Shown: in pieces, positions 33,280-43,912 of the stretch
Position numbering within the stretch: position 1 is the first letter of the stretch
Layout of the letters: each line of letters starts with the position of its first letter
Assembly: GCA_963995505.1 (NCBI GenBank)
Contig: OZ023187.1
Coordinates: 20,064,584-20,128,583, forward strand
From: Hypericum androsaemum
Lineage: Eukaryota; Streptophyta; Magnoliopsida; Malpighiales; Hypericaceae
Length of the DNA: 64,000 bases
Direction: 5' to 3'
Position numbers and translations under genes: made by a program
Notes under the pieces: model-generated
What the model was told of the DNA's origin: nothing
Database searches by the model: none
What the model saw: only the letters and a program-made list of their open reading frames with translations

Positions 33280-34939
33280 ATGAGGATTTATCGTCCACCC
33301 ATCAAGTTTAGTTTCCTCTTGGAGGAACATGATGATGTGGAGATCCCGGACAAGGACGAACCCAAGACTTATACTGAAGCGATGTTAGACATCAATTCAG
33401 AGAAGTGGCTAGAGGTCATGAAATCTGAGATGGACTCGATGTATATAAATCAAGTCTGGGACTTAATGGAATTGCCTGAATGGGTTAGACCCATCGGCTG
33501 CAAATGGATCTTCAAGAAGAAGATCGATGCAGAAGGTAAAGTGCAAACCTACAAGGCTAGGTTGGTGGCAAAGGATTATAAGCAACGCGAGGGCATTGAT
33601 TATGACGAAACCTTTTCACCAGTTGCAAAGATCAAGTCCGTTCGAATTTTACTTGCTATAGCTGCATACTATGATTATGACATTTGGCAGATGGATGTTA
33701 AAATGACTTTCCTTAATGGAAATCTCGAGGAGCGTGTGTTTATGACACAGCCCGAAGGTTTTATATCCAAGTCAAATTCAAGAATTAGTATGAAAGTTGT
33801 AAAGGTCTATTTATGGATTAAAGCAAGCTTCTAGGAGTTGGAATATCCGTTTTGATGAAGCTATCAAATCGTTTGACTTCGTTAGAAATGCGAAAGATCC
33901 ATGTGTTTATCATAAGTGTCAAGGGGATAAGACTATTTTCATTATCATATATGTTGATGATATATTGATTCTGGGAAATAGTATCCCGCTAATGCAATCT
34001 GTAAAAGATTGGTTGTCCAAGACCTTTATGATGAAGGACTTGGGTGAAGCCTACTACATCCTTGGAATTAAGATTTATAGAGATAGATCTAAAAGGATGT
34101 TAGGGCTGTCACAATCCACGTACATAGACAAGGTACTAAAGCGTTTTAAAATGGAGGACTCTAAGAGAGGTTACCTGCCAGCAAATCATGGGATTAAGCT
34201 GTCAAAGAAGGATTGTCCTTCTGAAGAAGCAGAAATCGAGTACATGGAAGGTATCCCATACGCATCTGCGATTGGATCAATCATGTACGCCATGACTTGT
34301 AATAGACCAGATGTGGCCTATGCTATTAGTATCACTGATAGATACCAGAAGAACCCAGGTGAACGTCATTGGGTTGCTGTTAAGAACATTCTGAAGTATC
34401 TTAGACGAACTAAAGAATGTTTCTTAGTCTATGGTGGACAGCCAGAACTTGTGGTAACTGGGTTTACCGATGCCAGTTTCATGACTGACTGTGATGACTT
34501 GAAATCACAATCAGGGTATGCCTTCATGCTCAATGGCGGGACGGTAAGCTGGAATAGTTCCAAGCAAAATACGACCGCAGATTCAACAACAGAGGCTGAG
34601 TACATTGCTGCATCAGAAGCCATGAATGAGGTTGTCTGGGTTTCAGAGTTCTTAAAAGAACTAGGGGTAGTTCTGAATGCTAGTTTTTCAATAAAAGTGT
34701 ATTGCGATAACAGTGGTGCAGTTGCACAGGCAAAGGAACCAAGATCCAATAACAGAAACAAACATGTACATAGGCGCTATCACTTGATCCGAGAGATCAT
34801 AGCAAGAAAGGAAATAGAGTTAGAACGTGTTCCCACAGAGGATAACCTAGCTGATCCTTTCACCAAACCATTGGGTATGCAACAACGCGTCAGACACTTT
34901 GAGAGTCTGGGTGTTAGACGCATGGGTGATTGGCTCTAG
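33280..34939 (+). pseudogene. copia 2 reverse transcriptase and RNase H with a frameshift
   Basis: Reverse transcriptase begins WLEVMKSEMDSMY and keeps GCKWIFKKKIDAEG, KARLVAKDY, SPVAKIKSVR and QMDVKMTFLNG. A frame change near 33800 breaks the SIYGLKQASRSWN region. The active site YVDDILILG (33951-33977) is intact, unlike in copia 1. RNase H follows (FTDASFMTDCDDLKSQSG, STTEAEYIAAS, YCDNSGAV, NLADPFTKPLG) to a stop at 34937-34939. The 3' LTR starts 14 bp later. Confidence 0.85.
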
Positions 34940-34953
34940 GCCAAGTGAGAGAT

Positions 34954-36043
34954 TGTTAGTATAAATGTCCTAGAGATAATCGCAATAAGGACATTGTACT
35001 AGATCATATTCAGTTGTATTATTAATTTATGTTAATAATATTCGGCATTACATAAAATGGATATAATGTTTGATTGTTTGCGTATATTCATATTTATATT
35101 CCCATGAACTAATGTTGTTATAGAGAATGTGAGATCTCGGATGACTATGAACATAGTTCTTAAATAGCCGCAATCAATGATCATCGAGAATGGGATATCA
35201 ATGATGCGATTGAGATTGGTGTGCGATTTGGATCACCTTAGAGGATGTAGTTGTTCTCACAACTACGAGATACTAGGTATTTCATGATGGATGCACAGAT
35301 ACTTTTGAGAGTATTGGCATACTCGACCGAGAAACCGTTTGGTGTATTCTATTTACGTGTCTACGGCAATATCGGTTTGTGGAGTAGTGAAATAGTTCTC
35401 AGACTTGAGGTCAATACGCACGACATGTATGGAGTAATGGACTTTGATCATGACCGACGCTTGCACTCCTGACGGGGTAGATATGTCATGTTTCAAGTAC
35501 ATTGCGAAGTATATGTGCGTCGTAGTTGAGCCAAGAATAGGATCCATTCCTCTAATAGACTTGGAAAGAATACTTATCTTCTCATAATTAATTGCATCGT
35601 TAGTCATTGGCCAATGCACGTCATTTTAGAATGGTGTCTAAAATGACAATATGATCAATTAATTGAATGAGATAATATGATTAAGTTATTTGAACAGACA
35701 CATAATCATGTTCTAGACTTAATCGAGTATTCGTGAATGAAATGACCATACCACTATGAGCTTCACATTACAGGTAGTTGCAGTATCCTCGCAATGTACC
35801 TCATATGTTGAGATTGTCTGGTTTATTGTCGAGGGTTAAACTAAGACTATTAGTTTGACTAATCGCTTGACATATGAGGGCCTATGGGTTACACAACAAT
35901 AGTCTTGGTTACGAATTAAAGTTGGTTAGATTAAATATTGATTTGATCAAGAATATTTAATTTAAAGAGAAAAGAATTATAATTTTATTAGATAGAATTA
36001 TAATTATAATTGTTTAATTAAATTAGATTAGATTAAATAATTT

Positions 36044-36080
<37 letters not shown>

Positions 36081-36884
36081 AATATGTTAGACATATTGAC
36101 TCGATCAAGGAAATATATTCTGTACGGACCTCTTTGCAAATTTGAGAAATCTGAAATTGTAGATAAGCTCCTGGGGCTTTTCTGAAATTTTATCTTTATG
36201 ATTAATTACGGTATGGTATCTGGATTAATCATGAAATTTCAATTTGGTCCCTACTTAATTAGAGGGACTTATTTGTAATTTTACCTACCTGGAAAATTAC
36301 CGTTTGGTCTCTGGACTATTGTTAAAATTATTTTTTAGTCCTCGGATGTTTCTGTAACTTTTTGAATTTTCCAAAAATTATATTTTAGTCCCTGAATTAA
36401 GTTTAAAAGGGTGAGTGGAAGGTGTTGGTGGTTGCCACCAATAATCCCATTTGGGATTAATTAATTTTTCTCATTGTGAGGCTAGAATTAATTCTCACCT
36501 ACTACCCTTACCATTTCCTTTACTGTAAATAGGTGTGTTTGTTAAGTCATTCACACACCAAAATTCCTATACATAAAGGATTGTAGAGAAGAGAATTCTT
36601 AGAGAATTCTCACTACATATATTTCTCTAGTTAAATCTTCGTTGAGAATTGTCCTAGCAAATTTTCCGAAGAATTCAACTGTCAAAGAATTCGTAGACGA
36701 GGACTACGTGGATACCATAGTAGAGGATTCGATCCACGAAGAGTTTCGATCTACGGAGATTTGTAAGAACTATATTACTATACTCTTATGTTTTTATGTT
36801 ATACCGCCAAATCAGTTACTTGTTGGTAAAAAAAAAATTTCCGCTGCGACGGCCTCGGAGGTCCGTACTGCTAAAAATCCAACA
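34954..36884 (+). repeat. 3' LTR of copia element 2
   Basis: 1931 bp. Same ends as the 5' LTR. The TA microsatellite at 36048-36077 is longer than in the 5' LTR, which explains most of the length difference. Confidence 0.9.
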
Positions 36885-36950
36885 AGGGAGACCTTCTTGC
36901 AGCTGTTCGGTGGCGAATCTATGTCGCATTACAAGTTAACAGCATTCTAA
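36885..36950 (+). pseudogene. pentatricopeptide-like relic, continuation after copia 2
   Basis: Begins with the second AGGGA target copy and continues the same frame (ETFLQLFGGESMSHYKL) to a stop at 36948-36950. Expected partner repeats do not follow. Confidence 0.5.
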
Positions 36951-37399
36951 TGTTCACAGGGAAGTTTCCTTAGCAGTGTATGGGAAGGAGATCCATTCCG
37001 GCCATTGGTACGGGTTGATGTAGATTCCTGTTCCGCCCATTGTAATCTCCTTTTTGTATTCTTTTGTATATGGAGCGATATAGGTTTTCTTTAGATGAGT
37101 TCGCGGATGAGGTGGATTGTGGATGTATCATTGGTTACCGAAAAATTTATCTAAAAATATTAATTATCTTATTTTGATAAGTATAGAGTGTTAAGTAATC
37201 CAATTTTTCAGTATAAGATGATAATTGTACTTTTTGGTCAAGTAGAGGATGTAATATCATCGTTTTGGCGTGGAATAATAACGTATTGGGCAATTAATAG
37301 CTTATATAGTGAATGGTTAATTCGGGGAAAACAAGTTTTTTTTTCCAGTTGGGTGTAGAGAAAAAAAAAATAACAAAACGACTTACTGATGAAGAAAAT
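36951..37399. other. short intergenic stretch, nothing recognised
   Basis: May hold an intron or 3' part of the pentatricopeptide-like relic: TTTCCTTAGCAG at 36965-36976 resembles a splice acceptor. No coding similarity beyond that. Confidence 0.3.
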
Positions 37400-37773
37400 C
37401 AATGCGTGAAATGAGTTGATCTACTTAATTAGAATTTCAATAACCACCATGCCTTTGGATGTATGCTTGACAAACAGAGTAGAATCAACCATGCTTTTCT
37501 TGAATCCAAGTTCAAGAAATTCTCTACTTAGCCTATGGTACCAAGCTCTTGGAGATTGCTTGAAACAATATATTGGCTTTCTAAGTCTGCAAACCAGGTC
37601 AAAAAATTCGTGCTTGTGCCCTCTACGAACATCCATGTATATTTCTTCCTCTAGATTTTCTTGCAAGAATACTTTCTTGACATGCATTTAATACATTGTC
37701 CAATTATTATTAACAGCTATGCTTATTCAGATACTTATTCTATTCATTTTGGCCACGGATGCAAACGTCTATG
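37400..37773 (-). pseudogene. copia 3 relic, middle of reverse transcriptase
   Basis: The minus strand reads IAVNNNWTMY, a stop, MHVKKVFLQENLEEEIYMD, then VCRLRKPIYCFKQSPRAWY and DSTLFVKHTSKGM, the standard order QMDVKNAFL-G-L-EE-YM ... L-K-IYGLKQSPRAWY. Catalytic residues beyond this are absent. It continues the fragment at 40688-41100, from which it was separated by the MULE. Confidence 0.75.
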
Positions 37774-38092
37774 CTTTATTTGAGTTTTTTTTTTCATGGT
37801 GTTACTGTACATCTTTATTTACGAAAACGGTGTCCAAATTTTTTTAATTGCAGATTCGGTGTCCAAGTAGGACTACCGGATAAAATCTCTTATCTTGGAC
37901 TAGGATACAGATTTTTTTCCGTATCTAGCCAACATAAGGGATTTTTTCCGGTATCCATGATACAGATTTTTTTCCGATATTCTGATCGATAAGAAAAATC
38001 TGACTAGATTTTGGATAATATCCAATAAAATTTTCTTCAACCAAGATACGGGTTTTTTACTGGTATCTTGGTCGGATATGACTTTATATAAC

Positions 38093-38907
38093 CAATATTT
38101 TTAAAACTGACCCGGAAGGTGACCCTGATTTATTCAATTTTCTGGCTAGACCGGTCTGACCGACTAGACCGGCTGTCTAACCAGAGTTTGTAAAGATTAG
38201 TAGATTACTAGTTATTATTTAGTAAATAATATTGTCCCCAAAAAGTTGAGGGACTTTTTGGGGACACGTTTCTGTCTCATTAGCTTGTAGTTCTGGGTCC
38301 CACTCTAAGGGATAAGTCATTGTCTCACAGTCTTTCATTGGGACCCACCACTTCTCACTTTTTCTTAATTTCTTCTTGACCTTTCATTTATCTTCTTCGA
38401 CAAGAAGATCTCCCATTTTGTTAGCTATTTTTTCAATTTCCAATATCTTCTCTTCACGGCTGTATCTCTCTTTTTAAAACTCAAAATCATCGCTAAGGCA
38501 CACATAGGTTGGTTGCATCAAGGGTGCTGCAGCTCTCACGTCGATGTTGTTGAAAGGGGCAGTCGAGTTCTTGGTTATGCCTCTGCACAAATCTGAGTCA
38601 GAGGTGATTAATAGCTGCAGCGGTGGTCGGAGGGGGGGTTCTGGGCGTTGGTTGCTTGAGGTTGAGCCACTATAGGTTGGTCGAGATCTTTGTGCTTTTG
38701 GTCGAAATCTCCCCTCCGATGTCGTTTGTATTTAATCCGCTTGCTCATTCACATTTTTCTCAATTTTCGGGCAAACCGGATCAACCAAACACGCGAACCC
38801 GCCAGTCGAACCGGATTTTAAACGGTTCGCCCGTTCTCCAGGTATTTGACATAACTCGGCCCGGGATCTATCCCGGGTTGCAGTCGGCCATGTTTTTTAA
38901 AACATTG
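38093..38907. mobile_element. hAT-type non-autonomous element, 815 bp
   Basis: Flanked by a perfect 8-bp duplication TATATAAC (38085-38092, 38908-38915). Ends are CAATATTTTTAAAAC and, reversed, CAATGTTTTAAAA. Sub-terminal GACCGGTCTGACCGACT repeats recall the related element at 63347. No transposase. The interior 38200-38740 may include host-derived sequence. Confidence 0.8.
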
Positions 38908-39283
38908 TATATAACAAGACGAGTCTAAAGAAGGACCAATGGCGAGGGAGATTTTGCTACAAATATTTGTGGAGAAGAGGGTGCGTAACGATTACAACCC
39001 GTTGGTCGTTCAAGAAAGTCTGTTCTTGAGTGGTACGTTCATAGTAGGTGAACCAATATTTGATTGGTTTGAAAATGATCCTAGAGATGGGCTCCATATG
39101 CAAAAAATAATTTTCATAAAAAGAAGAAGAAGAAGAAGAATGGGATTATGTTCAACAATAATACAGAGAATAACAACACGATTAACTTGCTTTAACAGAG
39201 CCTAGTGAACAATCATCGATGAGTGTTTATTCTGAAGAATGAGATCATGATCGAGACATAGATGGAAGTTGTTATGGTTTGTT

Positions 39284-40048
39284 AAAGGAGGGTACGATTT
39301 GGAATAGCAAAAATGATACAATGAGGGAGATCGAGGCATTCGTAATGAAAGATGGCCGCAAGTTCGTCCCCCGAGACACAAGACCAAAATTTTTTGCTGT
39401 CAAGTGTAAGAAATGGAAGTCGCATGATTGCCAATGGAAGATCCGTGTCTCACAGGAAACAAGGGGTGCACTTTTTAGTCCTTGAAAAATAGTGAAACAC
39501 ACTTACCCCCATACTTGTGGTCACCTTCGTAAGTCGCAGGATCATAAACAACTGTCTTCTGCTTTCATTGCACAAATGATTATGAAATGAGTAGAGGACC
39601 AACCCAATCTTTCTATAAGGTCAGAGATCCACGAACGGACAAGATTTAAACCCTCTTATAGGAAGGCTTGGTGGGCAAGAGAAAAGGTGTTTGAAGCATT
39701 ATGGGAAGATTGGGAAGAATCTTACAATCGCCTTCCGCAATGGTGTTCGGCGTGCAAGGCAAAGAATCCTGGAATTGTTGTTCAATGGGAATATTATCAC
39801 AGTCTCCTTGGCATAGACCATTGCGTGGTACATTTGATGGGGAGAAGCTAGTGGTACCACCCATCGATCGGCATCTAGGCATATTGAAGGCAATGGGAGA
39901 CGTCTATAGCTGGGGAGAAGCTAGTGGTACCACCCATCGATATTGTCTTCGACACGTAGTAAGCAATCTTAACACTCGCTTCAAAAATGATGCCATGAGG
40001 AATGTGATAAAGATTGCAGGTAACAGGAACAAACCTCGTGCGGTCTAA
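39284..40048 (+). pseudogene. MULE (MuDR-type) transposase relic
   Basis: Reads CKKWKSHDCQWKIRVSQ (DNA-binding zinc region), PHTCGHLRKSQDHKQLSS, then RKAWWAREKVFEALWEDWEE, SYNRLPQWCSACKAKNPG and VVQWEYYHS, and finally YCLRHVVSNLNTRFKNDAM near 39950-40010. That is the order of plant MuDR transposases, but most of the catalytic DDE core between these blocks is missing and stops occur at 39483 and several later points. Confidence 0.75.
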
Positions 40049-40687
40049 TACTATTTTGAAGTTGTTACTCAGCATATAATATTGTTACTATGTTGGTTGT
40101 AGGAATGCAAGCACAAATTTGGAAGTTGGAAGCTGGAAGCTAATATGCGAGAGATATGAAAAGTTGACCCGGAGGTGTACAACTAAACGGATGAGCGGCG
40201 AGGAGACGACGTCAGTCTCGTTGATTTGGGGGTTTTCCTCCCAGTGCCGGCCGAGGACCCACGAGCGGCGACAACGGAGGAACGACGAGCAGCAATGATG
40301 GCGGGGTGGCGAGCGGCGAGGAAGAAACTCGACGGTCGAATGGGTCGATTTGTGTGTTGGATCTGTGTGGACAAAATTAACCGGTATGCTGATATATATA
40401 TATATATATAACCTGTCAGAATAGAGAAAAGAACCCGTATCATGGTTTGATACGGGGTAAAAACCCGTATCCTGGAGGAGTACGAGAAAAAAACCGTATC
40501 ATGGATACGGGATAAAAACCCATATCCTGGTGGAGTACGGGAAAAAAATCGATATCCTAGTCCAAGATACGAGATTTTATCCGGTAGTCCTACGTGGACA
40601 CCAAATCCGTAATTAAAAAAATTTGGACACCGTTTTCGTAAATAAAACTGCACAATAACACCATGCAGAGAAAAAGCCCCTTTATTT

Positions 40688-41100
40688 ATTATATGCACTT
40701 GTGTGAATCCAATAGCTATCAATCTTGCTTTATATATTTCTATCGCTCTATGACACTTATGTTTTATCTTATATATCCACTTGCATGCTATGGTTTTCTT
40801 ATTCTCACTTAATCTAACAAGTTCCCATGTTTTATTCCTATTAATGGTAGTTTTTCATGCATAGCTTTCCTCCACACTTCTTCGTTGTGAGCATCTTCAA
40901 AATTTGATGGTTTAGAATGCTCATCTAACTTAGTCACTCAAGTAACTGAAGTAATTTGAGGATATTGAGTGTAACTTGAATACCTTATAATCCTTGAGTT
41001 TGGTAAGTAATTTATGTTCTCTTGTGGATCTCCCAAGCTCTGCTCATCATAATTCATAAAGCCCTTGGGGAACCTGCAACCCACAACTTATTTTGTTTTC
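40688..41100 (-). pseudogene. copia 3 relic, N-terminal reverse transcriptase
   Basis: Minus strand: NFEDAHNEEVWRKAM, then NRNKTWELVRLSENKKTIAC and KWIYKIKHK, then IYKARLIAIGFTQ. This is the start of a copia reverse transcriptase and stops at the MULE border, where the next block appears at 37773. Confidence 0.75.
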
Positions 41101-42639
41101 TATCAAATAGTGAGTGTTATTTTATCTTAATAAGAGGTACCAAGTTTTCCCACATAATAAACAAAGTAAGACGGAAATAAGTAATACTTGTACTACGCTC
41201 GCTAATTTCTTAAAACTCCCTCGTCCTAGACTTGGCTCTTCCACTTCTTCAGTCTTTGGTTATTCACTAACCAAAGGATTGCAACTCAAGATTTGTGACA
41301 AAGAATATTTAGTCTAATCACTAATGGCACAAGATGTAGAGAATTAATGGAGATCCACGGTTTAATTCGTTGCAATTATAATTTGGTATATATTTTTTGA
41401 AAGGTATATAATTTTATGGAGAAATTGCCCTGAGGTCCCTGACTTATGTCATAATTAATGCTAGAGTCTATACTATTCAAAATATTATTTTTCCGTCCCT
41501 GATTTTTGTAAAAATGTTGACCTCGGGTGCTTTGCTGACGTCAGCATTCAATTTATTAATTTTTTATTAAGTTAAATGATTTTTATGCCCTCAGTTTCAA
41601 ATCTCAAGTCTCTCTCCTTGCTTTCGCCGTCCGTCAAGAAATCAACAAAGGCACAACAACTAAAACCAAAATCAATTAAACCTCTACGTAGTTTCTCTAA
41701 AAAAAATCAATTAAACCAAAATCAACCGAAAATCAATTTATTCTCTCCTTGCGTCTAGGGTTTATTCCCTCCCTCTCCTAGAAAACGGCGTCGCCACGGT
41801 CTTCCTCGCTCCTCCTTGATGATGGTGGACCTCCCATCTCCTCCTCCGAGCCCAAAGTCATCTGCCATTTTTGGGCGAGGTCGAAATTCGGGGAAGTGCG
41901 GTTGTGGGAACTTGTTTAATAATCTTTCCATAAATTTTTCACTAATGACCAATTTTTCTTAATAAATTTACAAACAAAAATTTTTGTTCGATAATTTTTT
42001 AATGGTAATCCACTATGTATCTATAGATTACATAATGTGATTGACGAGCAATAAATAAAATAAAATAAACATCAAAATTGATGTAAAAGAAATAAGTGGC
42101 AAATAATTGGTAGGATGAAAATATGGATTTAAATAACTCTAAAACTATTAATCTCAGAGATATTAATTAATATAAATTTGATTATTAATTTCTGGGCTCA
42201 ACAACAATCGTGTCATTTTAAGCATTTTAGTCGATCAATAGTTATCCGAATAATAAATATTAATAAAAAATATTAAACAAAGTATAATAGATTTTTGTGT
42301 TTTGGCCTATACAGTTAAAGAAGTATAGTTATCCGAATAACATATATTATTAAAATGTTAAACGAAGGATAACCCTTTATCCTTCTCTCTCCCCAGGAAG
42401 AGTGGAGAAACATCCATCGCGCTAACTCGGATCTCAGGATCTTAAGAGTTAACTCGTAGATCTCAGGATCTTAGGAGTTATCACTCAGATCCCACAGATC
42501 CTGCTCGACTCCAGATCTTGCACAGGATCTGACTCGTTTGCCCATGGTGAATCTTAAAGTGATGCTAGAGATGGTATGTTACACCTGTTGCGTTTTGACC
42601 ATTTCCAACCGAAATTGGTCGAGGAATAACGATGATTTT
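41101..42639. other. intergenic stretch, no gene recognised
   Basis: 41400-41560 (CCCTGAGGTCCCTGACTTATG, GACGTCAGCATTC) resembles the arm of another inverted-repeat DNA element. 42395-42540 repeats GATCTCAGGATCTTA twice. The frames at 41576-41758 and 41755-41952 are not supported by any similarity I recognise. Confidence 0.35.
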
Positions 42640-43790
42640 TTTGGTCAGCAAAGTTATCTATATATAATGGGAATAATTACAACCAAAGGAAACCACCCAG
42701 CACAAGAAGAACCAGAGGTGCACTTCGGAGGCCAAAAGAACAACCAATGATGTACTAACTCCACACCAGAAAATCACAGCCTAATAACAAGACATCCAAA
42801 CTCTAATTAGCCAAAGAGTCCAAGAAGAGCAAAAGGTCTTGGAAGCCAATGTCTCTAGTTGATTTGGCCCACAAGATCCATTCGTTGGCATGAAAACAAA
42901 TGGAATGCGTGAAAAACTCACTATTACAATTGGCATCATAAAAAATGGCACGGTTCTGCAATAAACAAATCTCCCACATGACAATGCCAAAAAGAGCAAA
43001 CCAAACCTTATTAAGCATACTACCTTCACAAGACCCATCCAAAGAGACAAAGAGGAACCAAGAGAAGGGCCCGCACACCAACTGATGCCAATCTTCTTAG
43101 TGAAGAAGTTCCAAGTACGCCAGATGATAGGGCAGTATAGCAGGAGGTGCTCACCGGTATCATCCTCCAGACCACAGAGAGGGCAAAGACAGTCCCAAGG
43201 TTCCAAACGGTTAGCAGGAATGAGCTTATCTCGGGTAGGAAGCTTACCGTGAAGTGCCACCCATAAGAAACATTCAACCTTGGAGGGCATAAGGTTGGAC
43301 CAAATCCTACTCAAATCACCAGTCAGCAAAGTCAGAGCACCTCTTGAAAAATTGATCTTGGCACGCAGACCCTTTACCAAGAAGGTCTCATTGGGCGCAC
43401 CAGTCCAAATTACCAAATCAGACATAGCAATAGGAGTAAACGAAGATAAGTAGATAAGAAGTGAGGTCTCTGACTCAGACTCCCAAGCCCATAGAGGCCT
43501 GCACTAAGTAAGAAACCATTCCCAAGAGTTTCGAACACTCCTGCCACATTCTTTAATATTGAGTCCTTGCTGAGTAGAGATGGAGAAGAGCCTGGGATAA
43601 ACCTCCATAAGAGATTGACCATTCATCTAAGGGTCATGCCAAAACGAGAATCTAGAACCATCGCCCAGAATGAGGCAGACATCTTCACAGAATGAATTAT
43701 AGAAATTAACCCCCTTCACCACCGCTAGCCAAGGGGAGAGCTAGAGTACCCGGCATCCTTTGTTAATGAATGGCAACAATGGTTCTTGCC
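42640..43790 (-). pseudogene. LINE ORF2 relic, 3' part of reverse transcriptase
   Basis: Minus strand in order: ILGDGSRFSFWHDP, then after several frame changes SDLVIWTGAPN, IWSNLMPSKVECFLWVALHG, KLPTRDKL and CPLCGLEDDTGEHLLLYCP. The last is the zinc-binding region that ends plant LINE reverse transcriptases (CxxC...H...C). Stops and frame changes occur upstream near 43410-43620. The left end has a T-rich run (42632-42640) fitting a reversed poly(A). Confidence 0.8.
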
Positions 43791-43912
43791 CAAATTGAAT
43801 CTGAATTTACAAAAAAATCTCCAAATCTACTTAATTAATAGAAGCTTGTTCTTCATTAGCAGCTGGTCAGTATCAAGTGCCCCTTTCTCATGTGGCTGGG
43901 TAACTAAAGCAA

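Larger units (their letters stand above)
27573..36884 (+). mobile_element. copia element 2, complete structure, decayed coding region
   Basis: 9.3 kb. LTRs 27573-29495 and 34954-36884 are very similar by eye; a perfect 5-bp target duplication AGGGA flanks it (27568-27572, 36885-36889). Primer site TTGGTATCAGAGC (29498-29510) matches initiator tRNA-Met. A purine tract (AAGTGAGAGAT) precedes the 3' LTR. A 1.5 kb leader, a shortened gag and a pol with several stops lie between. It inserted into a pentatricopeptide-like coding sequence. Confidence 0.93.
37782..40679 (+). mobile_element. Mutator-like element (MULE) with decayed transposase
   Basis: Terminal inverted repeats of about 300 bp: 37782-38084 and, reversed, 40679-40395, share ATGGTGTTA(C/T)TGT, ATTTACGAAAACGGTGTCCA and CCGGATAAAATCTC and TATCTTGGACTAGGATA. 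CTTTATTT flanks both ends (37774-37781, 40680-40687), consistent with an 8-9 bp target duplication, and the insertion splits a copia reverse transcriptase. Inside are a MULE transposase relic and a hAT-type insertion in the left arm. Confidence 0.8.

Noticed and set aside
42781..43425. 214-codon minus-strand frame as a host gene
   Set aside because: The CPLCG...EHLL.YC pattern and upstream FWHD wording identify it as a LINE reverse-transcriptase tail.
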